The notes under the pieces were generated by a model, which did no database searches, had not been told where the DNA came from, and saw only the letters and a list, made by a program, of their open reading frames with translations. Made by a program: the position numbers and the translations under genes. Source: Gordonia neofelifaecis NRRL B-59395 (GTDB taxonomy: Bacteria; Actinomycetota; Actinomycetes; Mycobacteriales; Mycobacteriaceae). From it: a stretch of DNA of 64,000 nt. The stretch is taken from positions 1 to 64,000 of the forward strand of contig NZ_AEUD01000015.1 in NCBI RefSeq assembly GCF_000192435.1, in the 5' to 3' direction. This document shows positions 1 to 13,933 of the stretch, piece by piece. How positions within the stretch are numbered: position 1 is the first letter of the stretch; the number at the start of each line of letters is the position of its first letter.

Positions 1-44
1 CCTTGCCAAGGTGAGGGTCGCGGGTTCGAATCCCGTCATCCGCT
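1..44 (+). tRNA. tRNA-Gly (GCC), 3' part only
   Basis: Only the anticodon arm, variable loop, T arm and acceptor 3' strand are inside the window. The loop carries anticodon GCC, the T loop reads TTCGAAT at 25-31 inside a 5-bp stem, and CATCCGC at 37-43 is the acceptor strand with U as discriminator. No CCA is encoded. Confidence 0.85.
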
Positions 45-57
45 CGGAAATTCACCT

Positions 58-128
58 GGTGGCGTGGCCGAGTGGTGAGGCAACGGCCTGCAAAGCCGTG
101 CACACGGGTTCGATTCCCGTCGCCACCT
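58..128 (+). tRNA. tRNA-Cys (GCA)
   Basis: A complete cloverleaf can be drawn. GGTGGCG at 58-64 pairs with CGCCACC at 121-127, and the discriminator U is at 128, as expected for cysteine. The anticodon stem 83-87/95-99 holds a 7-nt loop with GCA at 90-92. The 3' CCA is not encoded. It lies 13 bp after tRNA-Gly and is probably co-transcribed with it. Confidence 0.95.
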
Positions 129-150
129 CCACCGACAGAATTCAATACCC

Positions 151-222
151 GCGCGATTAGCTCAGTGGGAGAGCGCTTCCCTGACACGGAAGAGGTCACA
201 AGTTCAATCCTTGTATCGCGCA
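151..222 (+). tRNA. tRNA-Val (GAC)
   Basis: GCGCGAT at 151-157 pairs with ATCGCGC at 215-221. The anticodon stem 176-180/188-192 encloses a loop with GAC at 183-185. A CCA directly follows the discriminator at 223-225, unlike the two upstream tRNAs. It is the last gene of the trio and is followed at once by a hairpin terminator. Confidence 0.95.
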
Positions 223-227
223 CCATC

Positions 228-260
228 GAAGAAGCCCGCCGGATTCCGGCGGGCTTCTTC
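228..260 (+). terminator. Terminator of the tRNA cluster
   Basis: A perfect 15-bp inverted repeat (228-242 and 246-260) with a 3-nt loop lies 3 bp behind the encoded CCA of tRNA-Val. There is no T-tract, as is common in GC-rich actinobacteria. It separates the tRNA operon from the DUF4261 gene. Confidence 0.8.
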
Positions 261-378
261 GCGTTCGGGCACGACCGTCCAGGCACGACCGTCCCGACAT
301 GGCAGGATTGACGGGGTTCCGCGTCCGTCGGAACTCCGTCAGCACCCGCACCCGCCCACACGGAAGGACCAGACTCCA

Positions 379-1245
379 GTGCCCAGCCTCGCGATGCTGT
401 TTCAGAGCCGCCTCGATCCCGACCTGACCGGCGAGCGACTCGCCACGCAGATGCTGAGCGACTTCCCCGATCTGGACGCGGCGCTGCTGACTGTCGACGA
501 CGCGCCGGCAGGCAGGCGCACCGCCGAAGCCTCCCCGCTGTCGCTGACCTACGGCGACCAGCAGATCATCCTGCTGGGCACTCCCGAACCCGTCGGCGAC
601 GATCTCACCGAGATCGCCGCGTACAGCCGCCTCTGGCCGGACCAGACGCCTGCGCCCGCGGACTACGCCGCCCACACCATCGTCTCCGTCCTGCGCCCCG
701 GTCGGGAGACCACGCACGTCGAAGGCCTCGCGGACGCCGCACTGCTGTCGAAGGTGATCGCCGCCGCGGTCGGCCTGTCGGAGACCGTCGTCGCCGTCTA
801 TTTCGGCAGCGCGAACCACGTGATCCTGCCGCCCCTCTTCCGGGACCTGGCGATCGAGACGCTGCCGGAACCGATGCTCCCCGCGTGGGTCGCCCTCAAT
901 GTCGCACCGCGGCCCGACGGTGTCATGACCGGCCATACGCGCGGCCTCGACATGCTCGGGCTGCCCGACGTCGAGATCGTGCAGTCGCACGAGTCGGCTG
1001 AGGACACCTTCGGCCGCATCATCAACACGGCGATCTATCTCCTCGAGAACGGTCCGGTGATCGGCGACGGCGACACACTCGGCGCCACCGAGACCGCGGA
1101 GATCGTCGCGCACCATGCGCCGTCGCAGGTCGACGCGGACAAGACCGTGCTGTCGCTGGAGTTCGTCGGCGAGGAGTTCCCCGAGTGGGAGGCACCCGAG
1201 AGCGAACCCCAGCCGAAGAAGCGTCGCTGGTTCGGGCGGAAGTAG
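379..1245 (+). CDS. DUF4261-type protein (left paralogue)
   Basis: A 288-aa protein of unknown function with the features of DUF4261: a middle segment with AAHTIVSV, a conserved AVYF stretch and a C-terminal GDGDTLG motif. The basic tail ends in KKRRWFGRK. The frame is open further upstream, but that would enter tRNA-Val. The GTG at 379 is chosen because GGAAGGA at 362-368 sits 10 bp before it. An inverted repeat GTTCCG-N7-CGGAAC lies at 316-334. The gene ends 57 bp before the helicase, and a clear paralogue lies inverted on the far side of the island (12910-13812). No signal peptide or membrane segment is visible. Function is unknown; the family call is from memory of its motifs. Confidence 0.72.
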   Translation: MPSLAMLFQSRLDPDLTGERLATQMLSDFPDLDAALLTVDDAPAGRRTAEASPLSLTYGDQQIILLGTPEPVGDDLTEIAAYSRLWPDQTPAPADYAAHTIVSVLRPGRETTHVEGLADAALLSKVIAAAVGLSETVVAVYFGSANHVILPPLFRDLAIETLPEPMLPAWVALNVAPRPDGVMTGHTRGLDMLGLPDVEIVQSHESAEDTFGRIINTAIYLLENGPVIGDGDTLGATETAEIVAHHAPSQVDADKTVLSLEFVGEEFPEWEAPESEPQPKKRRWFGRK

Positions 1246-1273
1246 CTCGTACCGCGGGGACTCGGTCCCCGAT

Positions 1274-1296
1274 TTGTCCGACGTGCCCACTAAAGT
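1274..1296 (+). promoter_or_regulatory. Helicase promoter, PafBC (RecA-NDp)-like
   Basis: TTGTCCGAC at 1274-1282, eight bases, then TAAAGT at 1291-1296. This is the geometry of the mycobacterial LexA-independent DNA-damage promoter (tTGTCRgtg-N8-TAnnnT, recognised with the activator PafBC), although position 6 is C rather than a purine. The hexamer ends 6 bp before ATG 1303, so the transcript is probably leaderless. Confidence 0.6.
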
Positions 1297-1300
1297 GTGC
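1286..1300. promoter_or_regulatory. Island operator, helicase copy
   Basis: CCCACTAAAGTGTGC matches the methylase and ATPase sites in 11 of 15 positions, with the half GTGTGC conserved. It is the core of a larger dyad (1283-1290 and 1295-1302, 7 of 8 pairs, 4-bp centre). It overlaps the -10 hexamer and abuts the start codon, a position suited to repression. Confidence 0.55.
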
Positions 1301-1302
1301 AC

Positions 1303-4300
1303 ATGATCCTCGGCTCCCTCTCCGATCTCCGTCCCGGGCAACGACTGTCGGGGCGCTGGCGTGAACCGGTCCAGCTCGTCGCGGTGACCCCCAACGGTAC
1401 GGCGGCGACGGTGGTCGTGCGCGACGACCGTCTCGGCGTACGCGAGGAGATGCTGTTCGCCGACGACGTCGCGTCGATCGTCGTCGAGGAGGACTTCGAG
1501 CGATCCTGGACGTTCGATGCCGACCCGCGAGCCTTCCGATTGGCGACCGAGGCGCTCCGCATCTCGATGACGGGGGCGCACGATCCGATGGCGGCCGTCG
1601 GGACGAGCGACATCTCCCCGCTGCCGCACCAGATCCGGGCGGTCTACGGCGAGCTCCTGCCGCGCACTCCCCTGCGGTTCCTCCTCGCCGACGATCCCGG
1701 CGCGGGCAAGACCGTCATGGCCGGGCTGTACGCGAAGGAGTTGTTGCTGCGCGGCGACCTCGCCCGCATGCTGATCGTGGCGCCGGGCGGACTCGTCGAG
1801 CAGTGGCAGGACGAGCTGGCCGTGAAGTTCGGCATCACCGCTACCCTCTTGACCCGCGAGCTCATCAACGCGAGCCCGAACGGCGATCCGTTCCCGGCTC
1901 ATCCGCTGATGATCGCGCGCATGGATCAGCTGGCGCGTGATCCCGACCTCGTCGCGCATCTCGAAGTCAGCGAATGGGACCTGGTCGTGGTCGACGAGGC
2001 GCACCGCATGTCCGCGTCATGGCAGGGCTGGGACGGCGAGGTCCGGGAGACCGAGCGGTTCAAGCTCGGCCGCGTCCTCGGCGGCGTCGCCCGGAATCTG
2101 CTGCTGATGACCGCGACACCGCACGCGGGCAACGACGACAACTTCCAGCTCTTCCTCTCGTTGCTCGACGAGGACCGGTTCGCCGGCCGGCCGCAGTCGG
2201 ATGCCGTGGCCGACACGTCCGGGCTCATGCGGCGGATGGTGAAGGAAGAACTGCTGACGTTCGAGGGCCGCCCCCTCTTCCCCGAACGCATCGCCGAGAC
2301 CGTCCCCTACGAGTTGTCGGACGGCGAGGCCGAGTTGTACGAGGCCGTGACCCAGTACGTGCGTGTCGAGATGAACCGCGCTCAGAGTTCTCCGGACTCG
2401 CCGAAACGACGAACGGTCGGATTCGCGCTCACCGTCCTGCAGCGCAGGCTCGCGTCGAGCACCCACGCGGTGCTGCGGAGTCTGCAGCGCCGTCGTGACC
2501 GACTCGCGTCACGGCGGGCCGATCTGATCGCGGGCCGGATCCCGGTCGACGACCGGACTCCGCTGCCGCCGGCGGACGCCTTCGACGATCCGGACGAGTA
2601 CAGCGCCGAAGAGTACGAACGCATCGAGGAGGAAGTGGTCGACGCGGCGACCGCGGCCCGGACCGTCGTCGAGCTCGACACGGAGATCGCGATCCTGGAA
2701 GACCTCGTCGGACTCGCGACGCGGGTGCGCGACCGCGGGATCGACCGTAAGTGGTCCGAGCTGCGGGGCCTCCTCACGGACCGGAAGCTGTTGCGGGACA
2801 AGAGCGGCCGACCCCGCAAGCTGATCGTCTTCACCGAGCACAAGGACACGCTGGACTACCTCACCGCGCAGATCCGCAACGTGCTCGGGTCGGACGACGC
2901 CGTCCTGACGATTCACGGCGGCACCCGGCGCGCGGACCGCGTCGCGATCCGCGAGCAGTTCACCAACGAACCCGACCGTCTGGTGCTGGTCGCGACCGAT
3001 GCCGCCGGCGAGGGCCTGAACCTGCAAGCGGCGCACCTGATGGTGAACTACGACCTCCCGTGGAATCCGAATCGTCTCGAGCAGCGATTCGGCCGCATCC
3101 ACCGCATCGGTCAGAAGAACGTCTGCCGACTCTGGAACATCGTCGCCGCCGAGACGCGCGAGGGCCAGGTCTATACGCGTCTGCTGGCGAAGATGGAGCA
3201 GCAGCGAGCGGCGTACGGCGGCAAGCTGTTCGATGTGCTCGGCGACGAGGCGTTCGCGGGCCGACCGCTGCGGGACCTGCTGTGGGATGCGGTGCTGTAC
3301 GGCGACGATCCCGCGCGCATCGATGAGATCGAGCGCATCGTCGACGCCGAGGTCGCATCGGGGTGCGACACGCTCATCACCGAACGTGCCCTCGCGCGCG
3401 AGACGCTCGACCCGATCGAGATGGACCGGCTCCGACGAGCGATGGACGAGGCCACGGCTCGGCGTCTGCAGCCGCATTACATCGCCCAGTTCTTCGCCGA
3501 CGCGTTCGCGACATACGGCGGACGGCTCGCCAAGCGCGAACGGCACCGATTCCAGATCACGAACGTGCCTGCGCCGCTTCGTCATCGAGACATTCGACGA
3601 GAGCATGCCGGGCGCCCGGTCACCAGATCGTACGAGCGAGTAACCTTCGAGCCGGCGGCTGTCTCGTCCGGACCGGTCCGCGCCGAACTCCTGGCGCCCG
3701 GGCACCCGTTGCTCGACGCGGTGATCGATTCCGTGCTCGACGGGAGCGCCGCCGGACTCGCGGCCGGTGCCACTCTCCTCGACCCGACGGACTCGGGCAC
3801 CCGGCCGAGGGCTGTCTTCGCCGTGACCTCCGAGGTGGTCGACGGCACCGGCGCGGTCGTCGACAAGCGTTTCGCATTCGTTTCCGTCGCCGCCGACGGC
3901 ACGATCTCCGACGCCGGTCCCGCGCCCCACCTCGACCTGCGACCGCTGCCGGACGATGCTCGGCCACCCGGGCTCGACTCGTTCATGGCGCAGTCGCTCA
4001 CCGAGAGCGCGCTCTCCTGGGCCGCAGGCAGTGCGGTTCCACAGCATCTGCGCGAGATCAGGGAACGCGTGGTGCCGGAGGTCGAACGGACCGAGCAGGC
4101 CGTGCGGTCTCGACTCGTCGAGCAGATCAATTACCTCGACTCCGAAGTCGCGCGCCGACGCGAGGAGACCGCCGCGGGCAAACCGTCCAAGAAGCGGCGA
4201 ATGAGTCCGGAACGACTCGAACGTCAGGCTCGGGAGTTGGAGGCGCGACTCGGGCGTCGGCTGCGCCAACTCGCCGACGAGCGCGCCCTCACCGCTCGAC

Positions 4301-4797
4301 CGCCGCGGATCGTGACGGCGATGCTCGTCGTCCCGGCGGGAATGCTAGCGATGCAGGCTGATTCAGACGCCGTGAGCCGACACGCCGTCGACACGACCGT
4401 CACCGACCGGCGCGCCGTCGACGCGGTGCTGCGCGCCGAGCGCGACCTCGGCCGGACAGCTGAGGAGATGCCGCACAACAATCCGGGGTACGACGTCCTC
4501 TCGGTGCCCGCGCCGTCCGCCGACGGTGGTCGCGCGCCGTCGGTGTACATCGAGGTGAAGGGGCGTGTCGTCGGCGCTGACACGTTCTATGTGTCGTACA
4601 ACCAGGTACTGCAGGGCAAGAACACCGGTGAGAACCACCGGCTCGCGATGGTCTCGGTCAGCCCGGACGGTCCTGAGCACGACGAAGTCCGGTACCTCAC
4701 CGACTACTTCCGCGACATCGACCTCGCGAATGCCGACGTGAGCGGCGTCGAACTCAATTGGCACAAGGCCTGGAGGAAGGCCACCCCACCGCACTGA
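1303..4797 (+). CDS. SNF2-family DNA helicase with C-terminal DUF3883 domain
   Basis: A 1164-aa superfamily 2 ATPase. Walker A is DDPGAGKT (about 130-137), the Walker B box is DEAH (231-234), and motif III TATPHAG follows. The second RecA domain carries ATDAAGEGLNLQ (from about 565) and QRFGRIHRIGQ (594-604). A long linker leads to a C-terminal DUF3883 (NOV_C)-like module in which D1064 and E1084-V-K1086 form a D-(X)n-ExK arrangement typical of PD-(D/E)XK nucleases. It probably translocates on phage or foreign DNA and may cut it. ATG 1303 is preferred over GTG 1297 because TAAAGT lies 6 bp upstream and no Shine-Dalgarno exists. The gene ends 14 bp from the convergent HNH gene. DISARM-type helicases are the nearest alternative label. 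Confidence 0.85.
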   Translation: MILGSLSDLRPGQRLSGRWREPVQLVAVTPNGTAATVVVRDDRLGVREEMLFADDVASIVVEEDFERSWTFDADPRAFRLATEALRISMTGAHDPMAAVGTSDISPLPHQIRAVYGELLPRTPLRFLLADDPGAGKTVMAGLYAKELLLRGDLARMLIVAPGGLVEQWQDELAVKFGITATLLTRELINASPNGDPFPAHPLMIARMDQLARDPDLVAHLEVSEWDLVVVDEAHRMSASWQGWDGEVRETERFKLGRVLGGVARNLLLMTATPHAGNDDNFQLFLSLLDEDRFAGRPQSDAVADTSGLMRRMVKEELLTFEGRPLFPERIAETVPYELSDGEAELYEAVTQYVRVEMNRAQSSPDSPKRRTVGFALTVLQRRLASSTHAVLRSLQRRRDRLASRRADLIAGRIPVDDRTPLPPADAFDDPDEYSAEEYERIEEEVVDAATAARTVVELDTEIAILEDLVGLATRVRDRGIDRKWSELRGLLTDRKLLRDKSGRPRKLIVFTEHKDTLDYLTAQIRNVLGSDDAVLTIHGGTRRADRVAIREQFTNEPDRLVLVATDAAGEGLNLQAAHLMVNYDLPWNPNRLEQRFGRIHRIGQKNVCRLWNIVAAETREGQVYTRLLAKMEQQRAAYGGKLFDVLGDEAFAGRPLRDLLWDAVLYGDDPARIDEIERIVDAEVASGCDTLITERALARETLDPIEMDRLRRAMDEATARRLQPHYIAQFFADAFATYGGRLAKRERHRFQITNVPAPLRHRDIRREHAGRPVTRSYERVTFEPAAVSSGPVRAELLAPGHPLLDAVIDSVLDGSAAGLAAGATLLDPTDSGTRPRAVFAVTSEVVDGTGAVVDKRFAFVSVAADGTISDAGPAPHLDLRPLPDDARPPGLDSFMAQSLTESALSWAAGSAVPQHLREIRERVVPEVERTEQAVRSRLVEQINYLDSEVARRREETAAGKPSKKRRMSPERLERQARELEARLGRRLRQLADERALTARPPRIVTAMLVVPAGMLAMQADSDAVSRHAVDTTVTDRRAVDAVLRAERDLGRTAEEMPHNNPGYDVLSVPAPSADGGRAPSVYIEVKGRVVGADTFYVSYNQVLQGKNTGENHRLAMVSVSPDGPEHDEVRYLTDYFRDIDLANADVSGVELNWHKAWRKATPPH

Positions 4798-4811
4798 GTG
4801 GCGTCGCCTCG

Positions 4812-6419
4812 TCAGAACGGCGGCTCGCCGTCGGCGACCACGGCCACTTCCCGCCGTCGGCGGTTGGCCGCACGCATCTGCATGCGGTAGCGGTGCTTGG
4901 CCTGAGTTCGAGTCATGCCCCGTTCCGGTTCACTCTCGGCGTGTCGCATTTCCGGGCGCGTCGCGGACGAATCCGACACGCCGAACGACACGCCGTGGTT
5001 GCACTGGATGTGTCCCAGCTCCGGCAGCAGCCACATGTTCAAGGCCTGCCGACGAACGGTCATACCCTCCGGAGTGGTGACTTCGGTCCAGATCACACCG
5101 TTCGCGTCGACGATCTGATCGTCGACCCAGCCTTCGGCGTGGGTCTTCAATCCGTGATGGAAACGGCACTTCGGATTGAGGTTGCACAGGCAGGTCGGGC
5201 CGCCCGCGCTGGGGTCGACGTGGTCGAACTCGACGACGTGGTCGAGGTCGGACTTCCACGCCGGGCGGTTGCAGCCGGCGACGGTGCAGGTGCCGAACAG
5301 GGCGCGAGCGGCCGTGTCGACCGCCGCCGACGGACGGTACCGACCGGCGTGTCGCGTACAGTCGGCGATCACCGTGTCCAGGTCCAACTCGCGGATCACC
5401 GCATCTGGACGGCTGACTACCTCGCGCGCGTGCTGCGCGGAGATCGGGCCGACGCCGTCCTCGTAAGCCGGAGTCTGCGACACGCCGTCGAGCGTCTCCT
5501 TGCGCACCACGACGTGAACCATCACCTGGGCGCGTCGCGCGTCGATCTGCGCGGGCGCCAACTCCGAGACGCAGTCGTCCCGCTCGCACAGGCAGGTGAA
5601 CTGGCTCTGCTGCAGCAGTGCGGTGGCCGCGTCGGACCGGCGGGCCTGCTTGGTCCGCGGATCGAACGGGCACACCCGGTCGGCGAGCGCGTTGATCGCC
5701 CCGAGGGAAATCGCCGCATCCTCGGTGGAGCCGACGATCACCATCTCCGACACACCGTCGGCGACCGGCGTCACCGACACCTTCTTGCTCGACGCGACCT
5801 GCTCACGAGTCAGCAGCGCGGCGTCCGGGTCGTGCTCGGCCACGATCCCCGCGACGGTCGACTCCACCCGGTTCGCCGTCAGCCCACCCATCCCGGCCAG
5901 CCGGTGCGCGATCTCCGCATCGATGAAGGCGAGCAGATCGGCATCGTCGACCAACGCGGTCTGCTCCACGGCCCGCACGAACCAGCAGACGTTGAGGATG
6001 CCGTCGCGCATGAGCCGGCCGATCGCCGGAATCCGCTCGAAGCAGGCGATGGCCCGATCGACGAACAGCTCTCCCGCGTACTGTCCGACGCCCGCCACCG
6101 TCGCGTACGAGCTCGCGACCTGGCACTGCGGATCGAACAGCCTGGTGTATGCATCCACCGACGGATCGGCCTCCAACTCAGCCTGCCGCGCCCGGTACAG
6201 CGAGTACGCCGCCTGGTAGCGGTGCCACATCACCAAACCGTGAAAGCAGTCGGCCCGCGCCGCAAAGTTCAGCAACGCGGCTCGATCGGCCCGCGACACC
6301 TCGGCAGCGCCCGGACCCGAGTCCTCGACTGCGACCGGAGCAACGATCCGGATGACGATCGTCCCGTCCTCGACCACCACCGACGAGCCCGAACCCTCCC
6401 TCACCTGCGTATTCATCAT
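4812..6419 (-). CDS. DUF222 / HNH endonuclease (13E12-repeat family)
   Basis: A 535-aa protein with an N-terminal DUF222 region and an HNH nuclease module around residues 375-425. The module shows CTVAGCNRPAW, then DLDHVVEFDHV, then a cysteine/histidine segment ending in FHHGLKTH. The family is multi-copy in Gordonia and Mycobacterium (13E12 repeat proteins) and its cellular role is unsettled. ATG 6419 is chosen for the AAGGGGG just upstream; the frame runs back to a TTG at 6473 that lies inside the promoter. It is inverted between the helicase and the methyltransferase, so it may be an insertion into an older three-gene system or a captured nuclease subunit. A LexA-like box sits 17 bp before the start. 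Confidence 0.85.
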   Translation of the reverse strand: MMNTQVREGSGSSVVVEDGTIVIRIVAPVAVEDSGPGAAEVSRADRAALLNFAARADCFHGLVMWHRYQAAYSLYRARQAELEADPSVDAYTRLFDPQCQVASSYATVAGVGQYAGELFVDRAIACFERIPAIGRLMRDGILNVCWFVRAVEQTALVDDADLLAFIDAEIAHRLAGMGGLTANRVESTVAGIVAEHDPDAALLTREQVASSKKVSVTPVADGVSEMVIVGSTEDAAISLGAINALADRVCPFDPRTKQARRSDAATALLQQSQFTCLCERDDCVSELAPAQIDARRAQVMVHVVVRKETLDGVSQTPAYEDGVGPISAQHAREVVSRPDAVIRELDLDTVIADCTRHAGRYRPSAAVDTAARALFGTCTVAGCNRPAWKSDLDHVVEFDHVDPSAGGPTCLCNLNPKCRFHHGLKTHAEGWVDDQIVDANGVIWTEVTTPEGMTVRRQALNMWLLPELGHIQCNHGVSFGVSDSSATRPEMRHAESEPERGMTRTQAKHRYRMQMRAANRRRREVAVVADGEPPF

Positions 6420-6435
6420 TCCCCCTTCGATCACC

Positions 6436-6451
6436 TCGAACTTACATTCGA
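6436..6451. promoter_or_regulatory. LexA (SOS) box of the HNH gene
   Basis: TCGAACTTACATTCGA matches the mycobacterial SOS-box consensus TCGAAC-N4-GTTCGA at 11 of 12 defined positions. It overlaps the -10 hexamer TATCAT and the predicted transcription start of the minus-strand HNH gene. LexA control of 13E12-repeat genes is established in M. tuberculosis. Confidence 0.75.
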
Positions 6452-6473
6452 TGATAGGAGGAGGGTCTGACAA
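6451..6473 (-). promoter_or_regulatory. HNH promoter, PafBC (RecA-NDp)-like
   Basis: Read on the minus strand: TTGTCAGAC (6473-6465), eight bases, then TATCAT (6456-6451). Here the sixth base is a purine, so TTGTCAG matches seven consecutive consensus positions with exact N8 spacing. Together with the overlapping LexA box this gives dual DNA-damage control, as described for mycobacterial recA. Confidence 0.6.
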
Positions 6474-6504
6474 AACAGGCGAAGGACTCAGGTCCGCCCG
6501 TCAA

Positions 6505-6520
6505 GCACACTGTTGTGTGC
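6505..6520. promoter_or_regulatory. Island operator, methyltransferase copy
   Basis: GCACAC-TGTT-GTGTGC is a perfect 6-bp inverted repeat with a 4-bp centre, 49 bp before the methyltransferase start. Its 15-bp core (6506-6520) differs from the ATPase copy at one position. No TTGTCnGAC element is seen on this strand before the methyltransferase. Confidence 0.65.
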
Positions 6521-6569
6521 GATATCTTGGAACGTTCTGGTCCGCCGCGCGTTTCATCAAGGGGTTCAC

Positions 6570-9347
<2,778 letters not shown>

Positions 9348-9396
9348 TCGGCATCCGCGGCGGCGCGGTGACACAGCCTTGACCTGAGTGCCCAGA

Positions 9397-9419
9397 TTGT
9401 CCGACCACTGCGCTAACCT
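9397..9419 (+). promoter_or_regulatory. ATPase promoter, PafBC (RecA-NDp)-like
   Basis: TTGTCCGAC at 9397-9405, eight bases, then TAACCT at 9414-9419. The nine-base element is identical to the helicase copy and the spacing is the same. Predicted transcription start is near 9426, giving a leader of about 60 nt. Confidence 0.6.
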
Positions 9420-9431
9420 TCGACTCAAATA

Positions 9432-9446
9432 CACACTGTGGTGTGC
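9432..9446. promoter_or_regulatory. Island operator, ATPase copy
   Basis: CACACTGTGGTGTGC contains CACAC-TGTG-GTGTG, a 5-bp inverted repeat, and matches the methyltransferase copy at 14 of 15 positions. It lies just downstream of the predicted transcription start, a position suited to repression. Confidence 0.65.
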
Positions 9447-9487
9447 GCAGCTTTCCCGTATCGATGTGAACTTCGAAAGGAACCTCC

Positions 9488-12901
<3,414 letters not shown>

Positions 12902-12909
12902 CGGTGGAA

Positions 12910-13812
12910 TTAGCGCTTCTTCTTGCGCGCCGCGGCCCGTCGCTCGGCCCGGTTCGCCGGTGCCGCGGCGACCGACTCCAACTGCAGGACCAGGTGGTCC
13001 GGGTCGTACTTGGAGGGGCCGATGTGAGCGATGAAGTGGCCGACCTCGCTCTCCAGCGTGTCGCCGTCGGCGATGACCAGGCCGTCGTCGTACATCAGCA
13101 CGGCGGTATCGACGATGACCTTGACGACGTGCTCGGCGGGCAGGGTGCTGTCGCTGATCTCGATGTCGAGCAGGCCGAGCTCCGACATCCCGATCGTCTC
13201 GCCGGAGACGACACCGCCCTCTTCGGCGACCATGAAGTCGACCCACAGCATGAGCGGCAGATCCGGCGAGACGTCGAGCGCCGCGGCCCGGTAGGCCGCC
13301 GGGTCCGCGATCTGTTCGGAGGTGTGCATGTAGACGGCCTGGATCGAGTCGGTGCACGCGACGAGCGACGTCACCACCCGCGAGATCAACGTCGCCTCCG
13401 CGATCAGGTCACGGTCCTGGTCGAAGAGGAGATCCGCGGCCGCCTCCTCGTCGCCGTCCAGCACGTCCGCCGATACCTCCGGTAGCACCGTGACCACGAG
13501 CGACGGCCCATCCACGTCGGGAAGCTCTGAGTCGGCGTCCCACAGCGGGCTCGCCTCCGCCGCCTCCGCGATCTCGAGCTCGTACGGCGCGTCGAAGTCC
13601 GCGATGAGGACCCGCACATCGTCGAACTGAACGCTCAATCCGAACGACGGTGCCTCCGGATCGTCCGACACCTCTTCGATCCCGACCACGACGGAGTCGA
13701 ACTCGGCATTCAGCAGTTCACCCCAGTCGGCGCGCAGCTGGTCGAGCAACGCCTCCGCGGTCAGGTCGGTGTCGATCCGGGTCGAGAACAGGGTGACGAG
13801 CAACGGGTCCAC
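12910..13812 (-). CDS. DUF4261-type protein (right paralogue)
   Basis: A 300-aa relative of the protein at 379-1245. The two share, in the same order, an FS/QSR-D-DLT start, a VVTVL or IVSVL strand, an AVY segment, a G-L-L-D/E-I pattern and DGDTLES/DGDTLG. It differs in a longer acidic insertion and a basic tail (AERRAAARKKKR). GTG 13812 has GAGGAT about 7 bp upstream. It converges on the ATPase gene with 8 bp between stops. Function is unknown. Its position as an inverted paralogue at the other border of the island is notable. Confidence 0.72.
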   Translation of the reverse strand: MDPLLVTLFSTRIDTDLTAEALLDQLRADWGELLNAEFDSVVVGIEEVSDDPEAPSFGLSVQFDDVRVLIADFDAPYELEIAEAAEASPLWDADSELPDVDGPSLVVTVLPEVSADVLDGDEEAAADLLFDQDRDLIAEATLISRVVTSLVACTDSIQAVYMHTSEQIADPAAYRAAALDVSPDLPLMLWVDFMVAEEGGVVSGETIGMSELGLLDIEISDSTLPAEHVVKVIVDTAVLMYDDGLVIADGDTLESEVGHFIAHIGPSKYDPDHLVLQLESVAAAPANRAERRAAARKKKR

Positions 13813-13933
13813 GGGGACATCCTCACGATCGATGCGGCAGTCGAGGTTCTGGCGTCTATTGGACCAGCCCAGTCACGGAATGTCGTGCCCGGCGGCATAT
13901 GCGGCGCGTCCGGCGAACGGGCACAATCGATAT

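Noticed and set aside
1297-1302. GTG 1297 as helicase start
   Set aside because: It lies inside the operator dyad directly behind the -10 hexamer, with no ribosome-binding site. ATG 1303 at 6 bp from TAAAGT fits a leaderless start better.
196-2004. 602-codon open frame on the minus strand over the DUF4261 and helicase starts
   Set aside because: Its translation is Arg/Gly/Asp-rich without domains and it covers a tRNA terminator. Such long antisense frames are expected in high-GC DNA opposite real genes. The same applies to 2509-4269 (-), 4758-6470 (+), 8238-9632 (-), 9425-11494 (-) and 11864-13357 (-).
6420-6473. Longer HNH protein starting at TTG 6473
   Set aside because: The TTG is part of the TTGTCAGAC promoter element, and the added residues would be encoded by the -10 and LexA box. 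AAGGGGG before ATG 6419 marks the real start.
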